Positions 11,422 to 24,700 of a stretch of DNA of 64,000 nucleotides are shown here, one piece after another. Positions within the stretch are counted from its first letter, which is position 1. Each line of letters opens with the position of its first letter. A program made the translations under genes and the position numbers. The notes beneath the pieces are model-generated. The model saw only the letters and a program-made list of their open reading frames with translations. It searched no databases and was not told the origin of the DNA. Source of the stretch: Cymodocea nodosa (lineage: Eukaryota; Streptophyta; Magnoliopsida; Alismatales; Cymodoceaceae); the NCBI GenBank assembly GCA_036874045.1, contig CM072337.1, positions 25,394,001-25,458,000 on the forward strand, given 5' to 3'.

Positions 11422-14400
11422 ATGGCTGACGACGATTATGATGTGGATATGGGGTTCGTGATTTCCTTTTTTTTCTTCATTCTCTTGCTTGTCATCCAAA
11501 ATCCTGCTATTTCTTCAAGTCCATCTTCCGTGCACAAATAAACTCAATTTCTCACTTTTCGTGATCACTTCATAGTCTAATTAGTTATCTTTTGTAGTGT
11601 TAGTGGAACGGATGATAAATTTGTTAGTTGCGTTTTGTTGTTGTGATTAAAAGCCAGTTTCCCGAGAACTTATACCAAAATCATGTCAATTTAAACCTAT
11701 AAAAGCACATTTTTGTTCCCAATTAGTAACTGTTTCCAGTTAACAGTACTGCCTTAATTAATTTGCATAAAGAATGTCCCGGTCACTTGATTACATGGAG
11801 AAATTGACATATGATACAATATGAAATATGATACATGATACCCCATACCTCAGGTATATTATATAAACAAGATCTATTCGCCTCATTACATTTTTTGTCA
11901 ATATGTTTATTTAAACCTTAACAAAGTTTCTTCTTTTCCTATTCCAAAAGTGTCCACCACCTCTAGGTTATAATACAAGACATATAGTTTATTGGTATAT
12001 CGTTCTATTCATGATGCCTTGCTTCTTACTCTTCTAAGTTTATTTACAATAACTTCATTTTGGAATATAGGAATTATTAGCATTCTATTGGTCGAGAATG
12101 ACATGACCATTGGTATAAGAATGTGGCATATTTTCTTGAAGCAGATAAGATGGCTGCCATTGAAGATTTTATAGTCAAATGATTATAGACATTCTATTTT
12201 CATTTTTTTTTAATTATAATTTTTAGATTTAACTTTATGGATTTAATCATTATGTTACACCTGAGGTATAGAAAAAAATCAACACCATATGACAATCCTC
12301 ACCTCTTCACGTAAGGATGTTAATTTTTATTAAAGTTTAACTGTTGAAATTTAGTGACTTAATCAATTATGAAGCTTGACCATGAATCTTAGCCATGACA
12401 TAGCCTATAAGATGTGTAACGAAACACACATTGATTTTTAGTATATTATAAAAATTATGCAATAGGTCACCTACAGCTATGTTAGATATTTCCATTTTTA
12501 CTTTTTTCTTGAAAACAAAATGTTTCTTCCTTCAAAATGAATTTTTGTTTGACATATGATTGGAATTTGCATGTGTTATTTGCATACTGTATTGTAATTT
12601 TTACTCATGTCAATTATGACAGCTAATGGCAATGCCATGAAATGGCTTTTCAAATAAAACATTTGTTGAGCAATGAAAGAACATGCAACATTTAGGTAAT
12701 GTTTGTTAAAGAAATCTTATCGTTCTTTGACTCCTAGAGTCAGCATTGTGGATGTGCCCATGTGCTTGTTGCATCCCAATGGAGCACATGCATGTGGGAT
12801 TTGTGTTTGAGAATGGGATTTATAGCTTTTATGTTTATGCCCTTATCGTGAGTGAAATGAGGAGTCTTCTTGGAGAAGGGCTTGGTTGTTGTCACTATTG
12901 ACTTGAGCTCGTGTGTGAAAACCTGCAAAGGAGCTTTCATGATTTTGGAGGACCTCTCCTTTTGTGGCAACTATTGCAATCGTTCCTTTTCATAATTTAA
13001 GTTGCTTTAACTTTTGACATTCACCAACATGCCATGCCTTTGATGTTCATCCACCATTAACATGCATTGTCTTCCTTAGACTTTGTCTGCACCAACACTT
13101 TACAACATAGGATGTCCGCAATACTACACATGAATGGGGAAAGTAGGGCTTCACGAGAGTTCAGTGGTTGGGGCAAATTGATGGATTAAATGAGTGCCAA
13201 CTATATAAATATATGGTGGTTTTGTTATGATATGGATGCAATGTAAAGGTCATGCTTGGAATTTCACACCAAAAATTCTTCAATACTAACAAGGAGTGAC
13301 CCGTGCCTTGTTCCATTTCATGTGTGAAAAATGGTGGCATCAACAACTTCTGTAGGGATTCCACATTTGATATTGTTGACGCTCCATGTTTGGGGATACC
13401 CCACCTAGGCTTAAAATTCTTTAATCAAATCTTGGTTCTTTCCCTAGGCCGTTGCCAATTGTCATCTAAATTTAATCTTAATTAAATACTAATGTTACTT
13501 GGTATTAGATGCAGGCCTGCCTACTCATCATTGAAATGCTCGGTCTCAAACCTCACCCAATCACCAATATCATTGCCTTTCTAAAGTTCTTCGAAAGTCT
13601 GTTATTTCCAAGGCTTTTGATTATATTAAACATTTTGGGTCGTCCAACTTATCAATTGCACTTGAAATTTATCATATATCGTTCAACTCATTTTTTCTTA
13701 ATCTAATTGGTTCCTACACCCAATACACCTTCTCCCCTTCGTGCACTCCCCTGTGAGTTTGGTTCCTACACAGAATGTCTCCTTCACCAACGTCTGAGCT
13801 CCCCTATCTTGCAGTCCGAGCCACTGTTGATGTCTTCAGTCTTTACTCACTCCTCTCTATTCATCAGCCCTTTGGAGCTCGAGATACCTGGCATTCACTC
13901 AGGATTTATCGGACATGCCTTCGGATCACCTTGTCGATCCTGCATCTTCCCTCCAAATGGTTGGAACTCCCCTGCAGATGAAGCCTTTGGCAATCAATGA
14001 CCTCAACTCTGCCCATCGATTTCTGCCCACTCTGTAAAAATAACATTATAGATGTGAAGATCAAATGCTCTTCTCTGCTTTTCACTGTGTGGCACAGAGA
14101 TCTCTTTAACAAAGGAGACCCTAGTGTGCTTAATATTCTGTTGATTCTATGATTCTGTTAAATTTCATATTAAAGATGTTGGTTGAATGTGTACATATGT
14201 TGGTCTCACTTTATTGCATATTTCATCTTGTATTTTGTTGTGCATTAGTTTTCTTTTTGAAGAAGAGTTGTGCATTAGTAATGCTAGAGAAAGACTTGCT
14301 ACTTTGAATGGGTTAATTTTTCATGTAATAGATTTAAAATTCTTATTAGGAATTATAAAAATTTATTATTGATTTCTAAAGGTAACAATACATCTGGACT

Positions 14401-16118
14401 CTGACTGGGCTTTTAACGAAGCTTTATTAAGGTTATTAGCCTAAATAATATTCTTATTATATATATTTGTCTGTAAATATTTGTTTATGATGTGTGTTAT
14501 ATTAAAAAATTGAATAACATTTTCAAAGAATCCATTTAAAAGTTTAATGTAATCAGTTGTATTTTCAATCAAGAAAAGAAAAAAATTTAGTAGCATTATA
14601 ATCATTCGAAAAAGAGGACAAAGCTCTAGATGAATGCTATTTTTTTATGAAGTGAAAGTAGCACAATAATAAAACCCATGATTTCTTGACAATGTCAAAA
14701 GTATATGATGTGCTTTATTTCCAAGAATATTCTACAAAAAATCTATTAAATGTTGAAACTTGAGATGCATATATGTGAGAATAAAAATGCTTTTTGGTTT
14801 CATTTCCTTTTTACCGTGTTTCCATTTTTTAGTATAATGAACACAAAATATCATAAATAAATTTGCAAATGTGCATAACTTATAAAAAATAATATAAATA
14901 GATAAGGATGTATCGGAAATTTAAAGTATTAGGAGAGAAGCTGGAGATTACAAGTAGAATAGCAGAAAAAAAGAGAGGGGAAATTTGCAAATACATCTAA
15001 AGTTAATAGAAATTCACACTGTTATGATTTGGAACTTCTTTTTGTATTTATATAATTTGTTACATATCTGTGTAATTTCTATTAGCACTGCAGATATGAA
15101 GATGAGCCACCAGAACCTGAGCTTGAGGTAACTTTCCTTTTGCAATCCTGCTCGTTTTTATTATTTATAGGTTCTTAAATCACGTTGATATTTTTTGAGC
15201 TTGTAGGAGTTTCCATAAAATTTTACTACCTTATTGGGTTAACTTCACAGGAAGGAGCAGAATTGGAGGCAGACAACAATAATGAAGATGTCCCAGATAC
15301 TTTTGTTGGCGCTGAAGCTGAAGAAAAAGAAGAGGCTGAAACATTTGAACGCCCAAGGAAAACATCAAAATACATGACAAAGTATGAGCGTGCAAGAATA
15401 TTGGGTACACGTGCTCTGCAGATAAGCATGAATGCACCTGTCATGGTTGAATTAGAGGGTGAAACGGATCCACTAGAGGTAAGCAACTTGTTTTTAAGAA
15501 ATAAAATTATAGATCAATTGTTTGGGTTCTTTAGTTGCATAATGTTCTATTTTGCCATTTCCTTTTAGAAATGGTTGGATCTTAATTCATCTCCTAACGT
15601 AGTGTTTGCACTGTTGACTTTGTGAAGAGCTGTTGTATGTTGCTTATTGCTACTATAATATTTTGTTGATGCAAAGACTTCTATTTTAGGTGAATATTGG
15701 TGTTTCCTTCAAAAAGTAATAACGTTGCCTGCCCATGCTACATTTAAAAGTATTTACTTTTGACATAAGTTTGTTTATAAAGAACAACCAAATGACACTT
15801 GAAAAAGAAGACTAAAAGAGACTTTCCATGACCATGAGTACCGGTGAAATATTGTTTTATAAGCTTTCCAATTTTGTACCTAGATTGCTATGAAGGAACT
15901 CCGACAACGTAAGATCCCTTTTACCATCCGACGCTATTTGCCCGATGGAAGGTCAGTGATAGAAAATTTTCATGTTGTTTTGGAAATTCTTGAAATTAGC
16001 ATTATACATAAAGTGTACTACAAGAATGTTACCGAACCAATGTTACAGCTACGAGGATTGGGGAGTTGATGAGCTGATAGTCGAAGACTCATGGAGAAGC
16101 CAAATAGGTGGTGACTGA
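11422..16118 (+). CDS. NRPB6: RNA polymerase II/IV/V (and I/III) common subunit RPB6
   Basis: Five coding exons: 11422..11453, 15094..15127, 15251..15478, 15884..15951, 16049..16118; total 432 nt, 143 residues, the usual plant length. The acidic N-terminus (about 1-60: [11 protein letters not shown], then E/D-rich) is followed by the conserved core: [55 protein letters not shown] and the C-terminal [15 protein letters not shown]6 sits at the base of the clamp in nuclear RNA polymerases and helps assemble the largest subunit. All splice sites are GT-AG and phases close (ATG GG|A TAT; GGA AG|C TAC). The first coding exon is only 32 nt and is followed by a 3.6-kb intron. Very confident; whether it is the A or B paralog cannot be told. 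Confidence 0.97.
11454..15093 (+). other. Large intron 1 of NRPB6
   Basis: A 3,640-bp intron, mostly AT-rich. Between 12720 and 14110 composition changes and short open frames occur on both strands, but none matches a family I know, and no LTR pair, terminal inverted repeat or polyprotein motif was found. It may hold an old unrecognised insertion. Confidence 0.55.
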
Positions 16119-18102
16119 TCACTCGCAGATTACAGTTATCACCAGTAACCCTTGAAGTGAAGCACCTTTAATATCGAACCAATAGCTCTATGGGTATCCA
16201 GGCCTTTGGATGTTTGTACCCTAAGAATACGGATATTCGTCTCACTTATAAATCATCTTTCGACGATAGTACATTTAAGAACACTATATAAGGTATTACT
16301 TTTTTATGCTTGCTTTTGATTTTCTTATAAAAAGATGCACATTCTAATCTATGATCTTGTGTATTCCGATCCTTCCTGTCAGTCACAGGTTTGTTTATTC
16401 CGTGATAAACGTTAATGTTGACAGACAGTTATTGATTTGACGGATTTTGGAAAATTCATTCAAACAGTTATTGACTTGACAGATTTTATATGAAAATAGT
16501 AAGATTTTGTAATTTTTTTTTTTTGCAAATAAGATTTTGTATAACGTTGTCATGCATGATTTTGCAAAATCGGGAATCGACCAAAAGTGTGATACTTGTG
16601 GATTGTGTGGGTGTTATTTGTGAAATCATTTCATATGATTAAAGATGCTTTTATTGCATTTTAAACGTGGACGACTTAAATTATATAATTTTTGACTTCG
16701 GTGTAGATTGATGATGGTACGAAAATTTCTTTTCTTAAAATTGTATTTAAGCGTAGTCTATACTGAAGAAATTGATTGAAGTCAACCATTTGTCGTCGAG
16801 GACTTTTTTTTTTTTTTCTGATTTTGATGTGACAGCGGCAGGTACTTAATTTGGTGATATCGGCAGGCACCTAATTTAAGTTGCTACTTCTAAATGTTAC
16901 CGAATACTGAAAGCCTTTTCTTTGCTGTCTTGGTGATTAGGGATAATTTAGAAGTGGAAGAAAAATGATTGAAAGATGCAAGAAGATTGTACTTGCCTGG
17001 ATTCCTAATCTTCGTTTGAATCTATCCGTTGGTATCCATATTTTTTAAAAAGGTCGTGTTTAGAACAAAGTTTTGGTTTTAGCTTTTTGTGTATTCTTGG
17101 GTTTGACCTTAATGCCATTTCTGATTCAGACTGAATGCATGCCTCATACTCAAAAGCTAGAGCATGTTACAACACAATCCAGGAAACAAAACGTCCGACA
17201 ACTGGAACAGGGTTTTATTATGCTTTTTAATTGTGTTCATCGCATTGTTTGGAACGGAACAACTATAAGGCTTTTGCTTTTGCTTTTGCTTTTGCCTCGG
17301 CCTTGGGCCTTGGTTCCTTGCCTTGCCAGCTTGTGTTCCTTTTGAAAATGGCCATCACCAAACCTGAAAGCAACAGCAGGTCTTTGTAGCAAACACACTT
17401 ATTTTATTTCTGTGATCTAACCACCCTCGTGGTCGGCCTTCAAAAAAAGAAACTAGCCTTCTAGTCCCACCGAACGATTAAGTCGCACCTTGCATGCGGA
17501 TCTTCCACAATTTATCTAATTTATACAAGTCCAATGTCGCTAACATCAAGTGTTGGTAAGAAAAGGGAGAAATTTACATGTACAAATTTTTTAAGGTCGT
17601 GATGCGAAGGGATCATTTTAGCATGTGATTTTGGAAATCTAGTCCTAAATGCATTGATCTTCCTAATATGACCATTTCTAAGTGATTCATGTAACTTCTT
17701 CGAAATTAGGGGGAAAAAAAAAAAGTTGTGCTCGGTGCAACAAGTCTCGTTGGAAAAAGCCGCATGACATCTAGAGAGAGAGAAAAATAAAAAACGGTTG
17801 TTGGCACTAAAAAAAAAAAATATCCAGTCATTCTTACCATCCGTCTGACCTCACAAGTTCCTTAATCTTTAAACATACATCCGGTCGTCCACATCGACGT
17901 CAAGAGATTGGCACCGTAGAATCGGCCACGTTACACTAAAAAAACCCATGTCTCTTCTTTGGAATCCGACCTAATTCGCCGTTGCTAAAGAAGAACGTCG
18001 ATAATAAGTTACCATTGCTGGAGAAAAAGAACGTTAAGGTGGTCGTTCCACAAAAGACCAACAACTCAGGGCAGGTCAGAGACGCGGGAGGACGAGCCGT
18101 CG
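16119..18102. other. Intergenic region between NRPB6 and the TBL gene
   Basis: The first 200-300 bases should be the NRPB6 3' untranslated region. The rest is AT-rich with poly-T runs (16508, 16805). A (CTTTTG)4 microsatellite lies at 17271-17294. The last 150 bases are the leader of the TBL gene. No gene seen. Confidence 0.6.
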
Positions 18103-19778
18103 ATGGCAGGCAACTGCAAGCAGCAGCAGCAGCAGTACCACAATCCGTTCCTCCTCGTCTCCAGGTCCTTGGGCGTGAGACGGGGCTTCACCTCCTTCCT
18201 CGCCTTCCTGTCGGCGTTCGCTGTCTTCCTCGCGCTCTCCCAGGTCCTCAGGACCGGGGAGTACTTGCACCTGACGCCGACGAGGAAGACGGCCGGGAGG
18301 GCACGGTGCGACCTGTCGTCGGGGAGATGGGTTTACGACAACACCTCCTACCCGCTCTACAAGGAGAAGGAGTGCATGTTCATGTCCGACCAGGTGGCCT
18401 GCGAGAAGTTCGGGCGGAAGGATCTCAAGTACCAGCACTGGAGGTGGCAACCACATGGTTGTGATCTGCCAAGGCAAGATTTCTTCTTCTTCTTCTTTTG
18501 TTACCACTACTCCCTAGTAATTATGGTGTGGGAAGCTTTTCTTTATGTTGGGTTCGATCTGGTTCTGATGGTTGCTGTGTTGGAATTCCGACGGTGAAGG
18601 TTTAATGCCACTGCACTGTTGGAGAGATTGAGGGGAAGGAGACTAGTTTTCGTGGGTGATTCTCTGAACAGAGGCCAGTGGGTCTCCATGGTTTGCCTTC
18701 TGGGATCTGTCATATCCCCTCCCAACAAAGCCATGGAAACCACTGACAATCTCATAGCCTTCAAGGCTAAGGTATTCGTCTCATCATCTCTTATCACCAT
18801 CTTGGTTCCTACCAATCATAAAAACTTATGATTACATTATTTATTGTTATTAATTACTTGCTGAAGATCTTGGACATACATTTTCGTGCATAGGAGTACA
18901 ATGCATCGATCGAGTTCTACTGGGCACCACTGCTGGTGGAGTCGAACTCGGACGACCCGGTGAAGCATCGCCTGCCGGACCGGATCATCCGGGCCAACTC
19001 CATCGAGAGGCACGCGAGACACTGGACCGGCGCTGACGTCCTCGTCTTCAATTCCTACCTCTGGTGGCGGAAGCCCGGCATCAAAGTCCTGTAAGCAAGC
19101 TCCCTCCTCTCCCTTTGTTTCCTTCTGAAACCCACTAACGTCGGTGGTTCCTACCTCACTCAGATGGGGGGAGTTCGGCCACCCCGATGGGGTCTACAAG
19201 GATTTGGAGATGCTTCGGAGCTTCGAGCTCGCTCTCAGGACCTGGGCGGACTGGCTGGAGTTCCACGTCAACGCTTCCAAGACTCGTCTCTTCTTCGTGA
19301 CCTTGTCCCCCACGCACTTCTGGTACGGAACCCAGATTTAAAGAACGATAACCGACCACAATCATGGTATGTAATATGTAATTTCTCATGGGTCGCATAT
19401 GTTTGTTTGATTTCTAGGGGCTACGAGTGGGGAGGGGCCGTCGGCACCAACTGCTACAACGAGACGGAGCCCATCACGGGCAAGGACGGGCACGTGGGAA
19501 GGGACTCCGACCACAGGATCACGACGGTGGTCGAGGCGACGGTCGAGCGACTGAGGGGCAGGGGCGTGGACGTGGAAATGGTCGACATTACGCAGATGTC
19601 GGAGTACCGGAAGGACGGGCACCCCTCCGTCCACAGGAAACAGTGGGAGCCCCTGAAGGAAGACCAGCTCAAGAACCCCAGCAGCTACGCCGACTGCATA
19701 CATTGGTGTCTCCCTGGTGTTCCTGATGCCTGGAACGAGCTCCTCTATGCTCATCTCTTCCCCGGGAAATCCATCTAG
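18103..19778 (+). CDS. Trichome birefringence-like protein, probable xylan O-acetyltransferase
   Basis: Five exons: 18103..18473, 18600..18771, 18894..19090, 19164..19322, 19418..19778; 1,260 nt, 419 residues. It is a Golgi type II membrane protein by design: a short Q-rich cytosolic tail (polyQ from a CAG run, residues 7-11), one hydrophobic segment (about 29-49), then the TBL domain with cysteines, GDSLNRGQW (143-151, nucleophile Ser145) and the DxxH motif DCIHWC (Asp392, His395). TBL/ESK1-family members acetylate xylan or other wall polymers. The C-terminal part ([27 protein letters not shown]) resembles the TBL31-33 and ESK1 group, but the exact clade is inference. Intron 1 uses a GC donor (CCAAG|gcaag); only this joins LPR to FNATALLE in phase. 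The gene is GC-rich, in sharp contrast to its surroundings. Confidence 0.93.
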
Positions 19779-21794
19779 ACGATCTGTCCAACCTTTCTCC
19801 TCTTTCCTGTCTGTAATTCTCTTCTCCTCCCTCCGCGTTTCAGGGTTTCCTCGGAAAAAGTGGGGAACTTCACTTACAAGCCAATCATTATTAAGATTTT
19901 TTTTTTTTCTCTTTCAATTGATTTTAAGATGTCGTCCTTAAATTTAAATGTAAACTTTGATGAATCACTGCTGTGCTTTAACATTGATCGCATTTTCTTT
20001 TCTTCGGCCAATTATTCACGTGATAGTCACATGATCCTCGCTTTTTAGTAAAACATCTGAGCGGGAGTACATATATTTTTTTCAACTTGATATTTCTCGT
20101 AGGGATTAATTATTTTACATGGTTAATATTGAAGAAAGAGACTTTTAAAAGGTGAAAGAAGGTGCAGATCTTTAAAAATACCTACATAAACTACAACACA
20201 CTTACGTTTATTTAAAATTAAATTTACGTAACAATTATTCATACACATAATGAAAAACTTACATTCATTACCAATCACTTATGAAGAGACATGGCTACTT
20301 ACACTTTAACTTTACCCATACATACTAACACCCTCGAAATGAAAATACCGAAACTGTAGATTAAAATTATATCCTAACAAATATTACTTATTATATCTAA
20401 ATTTGCAAAGAATAGATATAATCTAATCTAATCTAATCTACTGTTATTTATGTAAAATATAAAAATATCATATTTTTCTTATAATTTGTTTTGATAATTT
20501 ATACTGTAAAACAACTTACACGTGACAGTTATTTTATTATTTAATTGTTATAGAATTCTTGATGAACTTTCTAACCAAACAGCGTGTGGCACTTCATTTG
20601 TTTTCGTATTATAATATTATTAAATATGTCGTCAAATACATGTACTGTTAGATCGATGAACTTTTTTTGAAATGCTACTTATAGTCCCTACGTTCCTAAT
20701 TAATAAGAAGACGACGAATATATAACGAAAATTTCGTGTCAAAATGTAATTTTCAAAAGTAGAAGGATACAAAATATAAATTCAAGATGCTAAATTGGTT
20801 TATTTTAAAGATTAGATAGTAATCTGAGCGTCACTCACTCACTCATTGGTAGTAGTTTGGAATGCAGTTTACTCTTCTAGTAATTTGCATAATAGACATA
20901 AACATTGAGAAATGATTTAAAATAATGTTAAATTCAATTTCCTCACCTTTTTCAAATAAGCAAAAATACTAGAAAAGTTGATCAGGAGGAATTAAAAACT
21001 TTCTTTTAAATCCCTAACGTTTCCGTATTTTCATATTGAATTTTTAAATGAAGCAGAAAAATAAATATGGCAAACAAAGAAATTCTGAAAAGCTCCTAAA
21101 ATTTTATAAAAGTTCATCGCATCCAACACTAGATGAACGTTTCAGTGTTCGTTTTCTTTTTGGCTACCATGGTCTTCGTGGAATGTTGAATAAACAGATC
21201 TCTGATATATATGGTCAATTTCACAATACATTTTTAGGCATTTATATTTTAAAATATGACTCAAGAATCAAGTCTAACAACGACATATTTATTATGCTGT
21301 TCACATCTTCTTTTTCCACTACTTACAGGTGATGTACTTCAGTATCCTTGGAATGTGTATGTGTAGAGCATGTGCAACTCCATTGATCTCTCACTTGACC
21401 TTCTGTTCTTGTTCCTGTTTCCATTTCTATAGGAATTAAACTTCGTGAGAAACACATAGTTGCTGTATTCAGTCTTGCAGAAACCTATCTATTTTTACTC
21501 CTGTCCCAAAAAGGATAATGGGTTGATTGGGTCCAATTTCTTAACAGGGTGAACCCTCCAAAAAAAGACGAATCATCTGCAATAATCCCACGGTTAGCGG
21601 AGAAGAAAATCTATAAATAACAAGGTCAATTTAGCTATATGATTACTACCACTTTGGTTATGAAAGTTCTGACTTAACCAGCAGTAAATAGTGCACTTGG
21701 TCTTTGAATTTATTTCAACGAAGAAAGCCTAGGCTCAAGCTCAGGTAGAAACATTGCCATTCTCAAAAAGAAAGATACCTGACTTTAACTGGTT
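19779..21794. other. Intergenic region between convergent TBL and SLP1 genes
   Basis: AT-rich, apart from the TBL 3' untranslated region just after 19778. An (ATCTA)4 microsatellite lies at 20421-20440. No gene or mobile element recognised. The two flanking genes converge, so both 3' ends lie here. Confidence 0.6.
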
Positions 21795-24700
21795 TCAAAA
21801 ATAGTCAGTTTCCAGTCCAGCAAAAGGGTCTGTCTCTCTCTTCAAAACTCTCGCATTGTTACCTATTATTTCTAGAGCCTGGTTGACAAAACAGAAGTAA
21901 GAACTCTGTTTAATTTTATCATAACTAATTGGAAATTCAAATCAGCCATAATATGCCTTCCAAGTAAAACAACTATTTCTCATATTAGAACATCTAATAT
22001 TCAAATGATCTAGTGCTTGTAATCTGTCGATCAACCTAGAAAAAGCTAATTTGGTGTTACTTGTGGTGTCTAGAAATATAGCTCTTGAAAAGTTAAGCAG
22101 AATATTTGTTAAATGTCTTAATTAGATAGGGACTAGTATGCTTCTTAATTTGAATTTGCATGATACCGTCCCCTGTAAATTGTAAACAAAAGCCTGAGAA
22201 TTTCAGAAAGTCACCTCTGGCATCGAACTAAGAACTCCACTTGACATTCCAACATCTATGCGCCAAATCTTCTCATCACATTTACTGCACGATAAGATTA
22301 AAAAAGTTATTGCAAGTGAATGACAAAAACTATTTGAAACAAGTAAGCTCACAGAAAACATTTACCAATTTACTCCAGTAGGTTGTGGTGTATGACCAAC
22401 TACCAGTGCCCTGGCACCTAAACCTTCCAATGTCTCTTCCACAATGGAACATACCTGAAATTGACATGTAGTGTAGTTAGTACTAGTTTAGTGAGGACAA
22501 ATTGATTGACGCCATAGCTCTCGTAATAGATTAAACTTGTACGTGAAAATTACTTTCCTGCCGGATTTGGTAATTTGCATTTGGAGAATCAGCTGAGTAT
22601 AAACGATTCCAAACAACACTGTCATATCCTCTTGTAGCCATGAATGGTTCATAACAATTTTCATCAATCCCTTGCATCCAACATGAAACCTCCCTATTCA
22701 TCCGCTCTACACCATATGCAACTGCAAGAAGGAACAATTTTTACCATGGCCGAGAGTCTAGTTTCAAAGTTGAAATTCTTTGTGAATAATGCATGAATTC
22801 ATTTCGGTATCTTGAGCTAAAATTTAAAAAAGTCATTCCCAACAATGAACAAGGCTTCTGATTGTGTTTGTCTACAATTTTAAAGTTCTGAAAATGAATT
22901 TGATAGGCCAACAGACTATTGACCAATGCATTCTCTTCTCTTAAAACTAATCCCTGTGCCATATCTCTTTCTATTTTTTAAATCATGATTTCAATGAAAT
23001 CAACCAATTGAGAAGAGGAACCAGAGAAATAACAGCAAGCAAGGGTTTGGCATGTCAGCAATCAAAATTTAAAATAAATTGTACCGTGGTAAGGAAGAAG
23101 GCCACCATGACAAAACACCCAATCATTCACTTTAAGAACAACGGAATGATTTGCCAATTCGCAAGCCAAAGGACCACCCGGTCTTAAAAGGTATGATCTA
23201 GCTGTTACCCCCTTCTGCCTCTGTCCTAATACAAATCTGTCAGAATAACTATTAATGTTTCAGATAGAAAGGACATATTTTATCAGTTACCATATGATCT
23301 AGAAAGTCTTGCACAGAAAAAAAAGAAGTATATATAATATCACAAGCAGAATAACAATTCAAAGAGAACATCCCAATCAATGGTAAATCATATGATGTAT
23401 TTTCAAAATCCAATTCATCTAACATTTTGAAAAAAAATTCATTCATAAAGGTCCACGAATGACCTAATAGGTGGTGAATAGACCAAGTCTCTTAAACGGT
23501 AATAACACAAACTCTGCATATAAAGAACAGAAACACTATACAAAAAGCAATTGCTTGCAATAAAACTGTAGGTTAAATATGCATTAATTCTTCTCAAGCT
23601 TCATATTGCCCATCTTGGTTTCAGAAAAATTGTTCTTATATGTCTCATTGAGTTAATTATTTACAAGCACCACATCGTCATGAAGAGATTACATATTTAT
23701 TTTTAATATCTTTTTGAAAAACTATAATCCAATATAAGAAGAATGCAGATGTGACTTGCATATGTTCTGTTGCAACAATTTATTGTTTTTATTTCGTAGA
23801 GACCAATGACCAATCAATTCATAGATATCAGCTACCAATCTAAGAGGAAGTTGTTATTATCATCGTAAAAAGATACAAAGAAGAAACCCTTTACTTTTCA
23901 CTGTTTCAACAACGGAGATGTCCATCACTTCCTTTCTTGATCATGCAACATCACCGCTATACTTTAGTTACAAGAAACAGAAGTAGAAGAAAGTGGATGA
24001 ATGCAAAAAAAAGGTGAAAACAAGGAAATAAAAGGTATGTCTAACATACATTTATCAAACTCCAAGGACCCCATTGACTTTGGGAGTTCATTCGATTTTC
24101 TCTCCGCTTTTTGGAAACATTGATCCAATTGACAAAAGCCTTCTCCCAATTGTATCCACAGTCACCCAAGTACTCCAAGAAGTCCATAGTCTCGTCAAAA
24201 GCCCCAGGATCAACATACCGAAAATCACCCTCAACATTCATTGTTTCATGGTTTCCACTAACCTGGATATACAAATTTGTGTCATAAGAAGATCATCTCT
24301 GAAACCATAATGATGGCTGCAGAAGTTTCCTAACATTTAACATAAACAACTTTGAACATCTCCATTACATCAACAACAGATCTTATAGTTGATTTTCACA
24401 CATTCATGAAGGGATGGGACTTGGGTTTGAATTGAAACTTTACCGTTATCAAAAAATCCATTAGCTGTACTAAATTGAACATTACTTACAGCATGTAGCA
24501 TGTATCAATACACTAACTGCTAGAAATAGAAAATATATCTATGCCGGTTTGCGGTTGTTCACTAAAGTAAAATAAATTCAAAAGTTCAACAGACCTGAAA
24601 TACAGCACCACCTTTAGTCTTTGCCTGAATGCTTAGTGATTTTAGTAATGATAAAATAGCAATCTCATCTTCTCCACGATCAAGTACATCGCCTAATTGT

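Noticed and set aside
13707..14112. Overlapping open frames on both strands inside NRPB6 intron 1
   Set aside because: Amino-acid composition is not family-like, no splice sites link them to other exons, and they lie within an intron.
17982..18464. 160-codon open frame over the TBL start
   Set aside because: It is a different frame of the GC-rich TBL exon 1; it shows no domain, whereas the TBL frame has a membrane segment and joins in phase to later exons.
19386..19754. Long open frames on both strands across TBL exon 5
   Set aside because: Shadows of the GC-rich coding exon; the TBL frame carries the DxxH motif.
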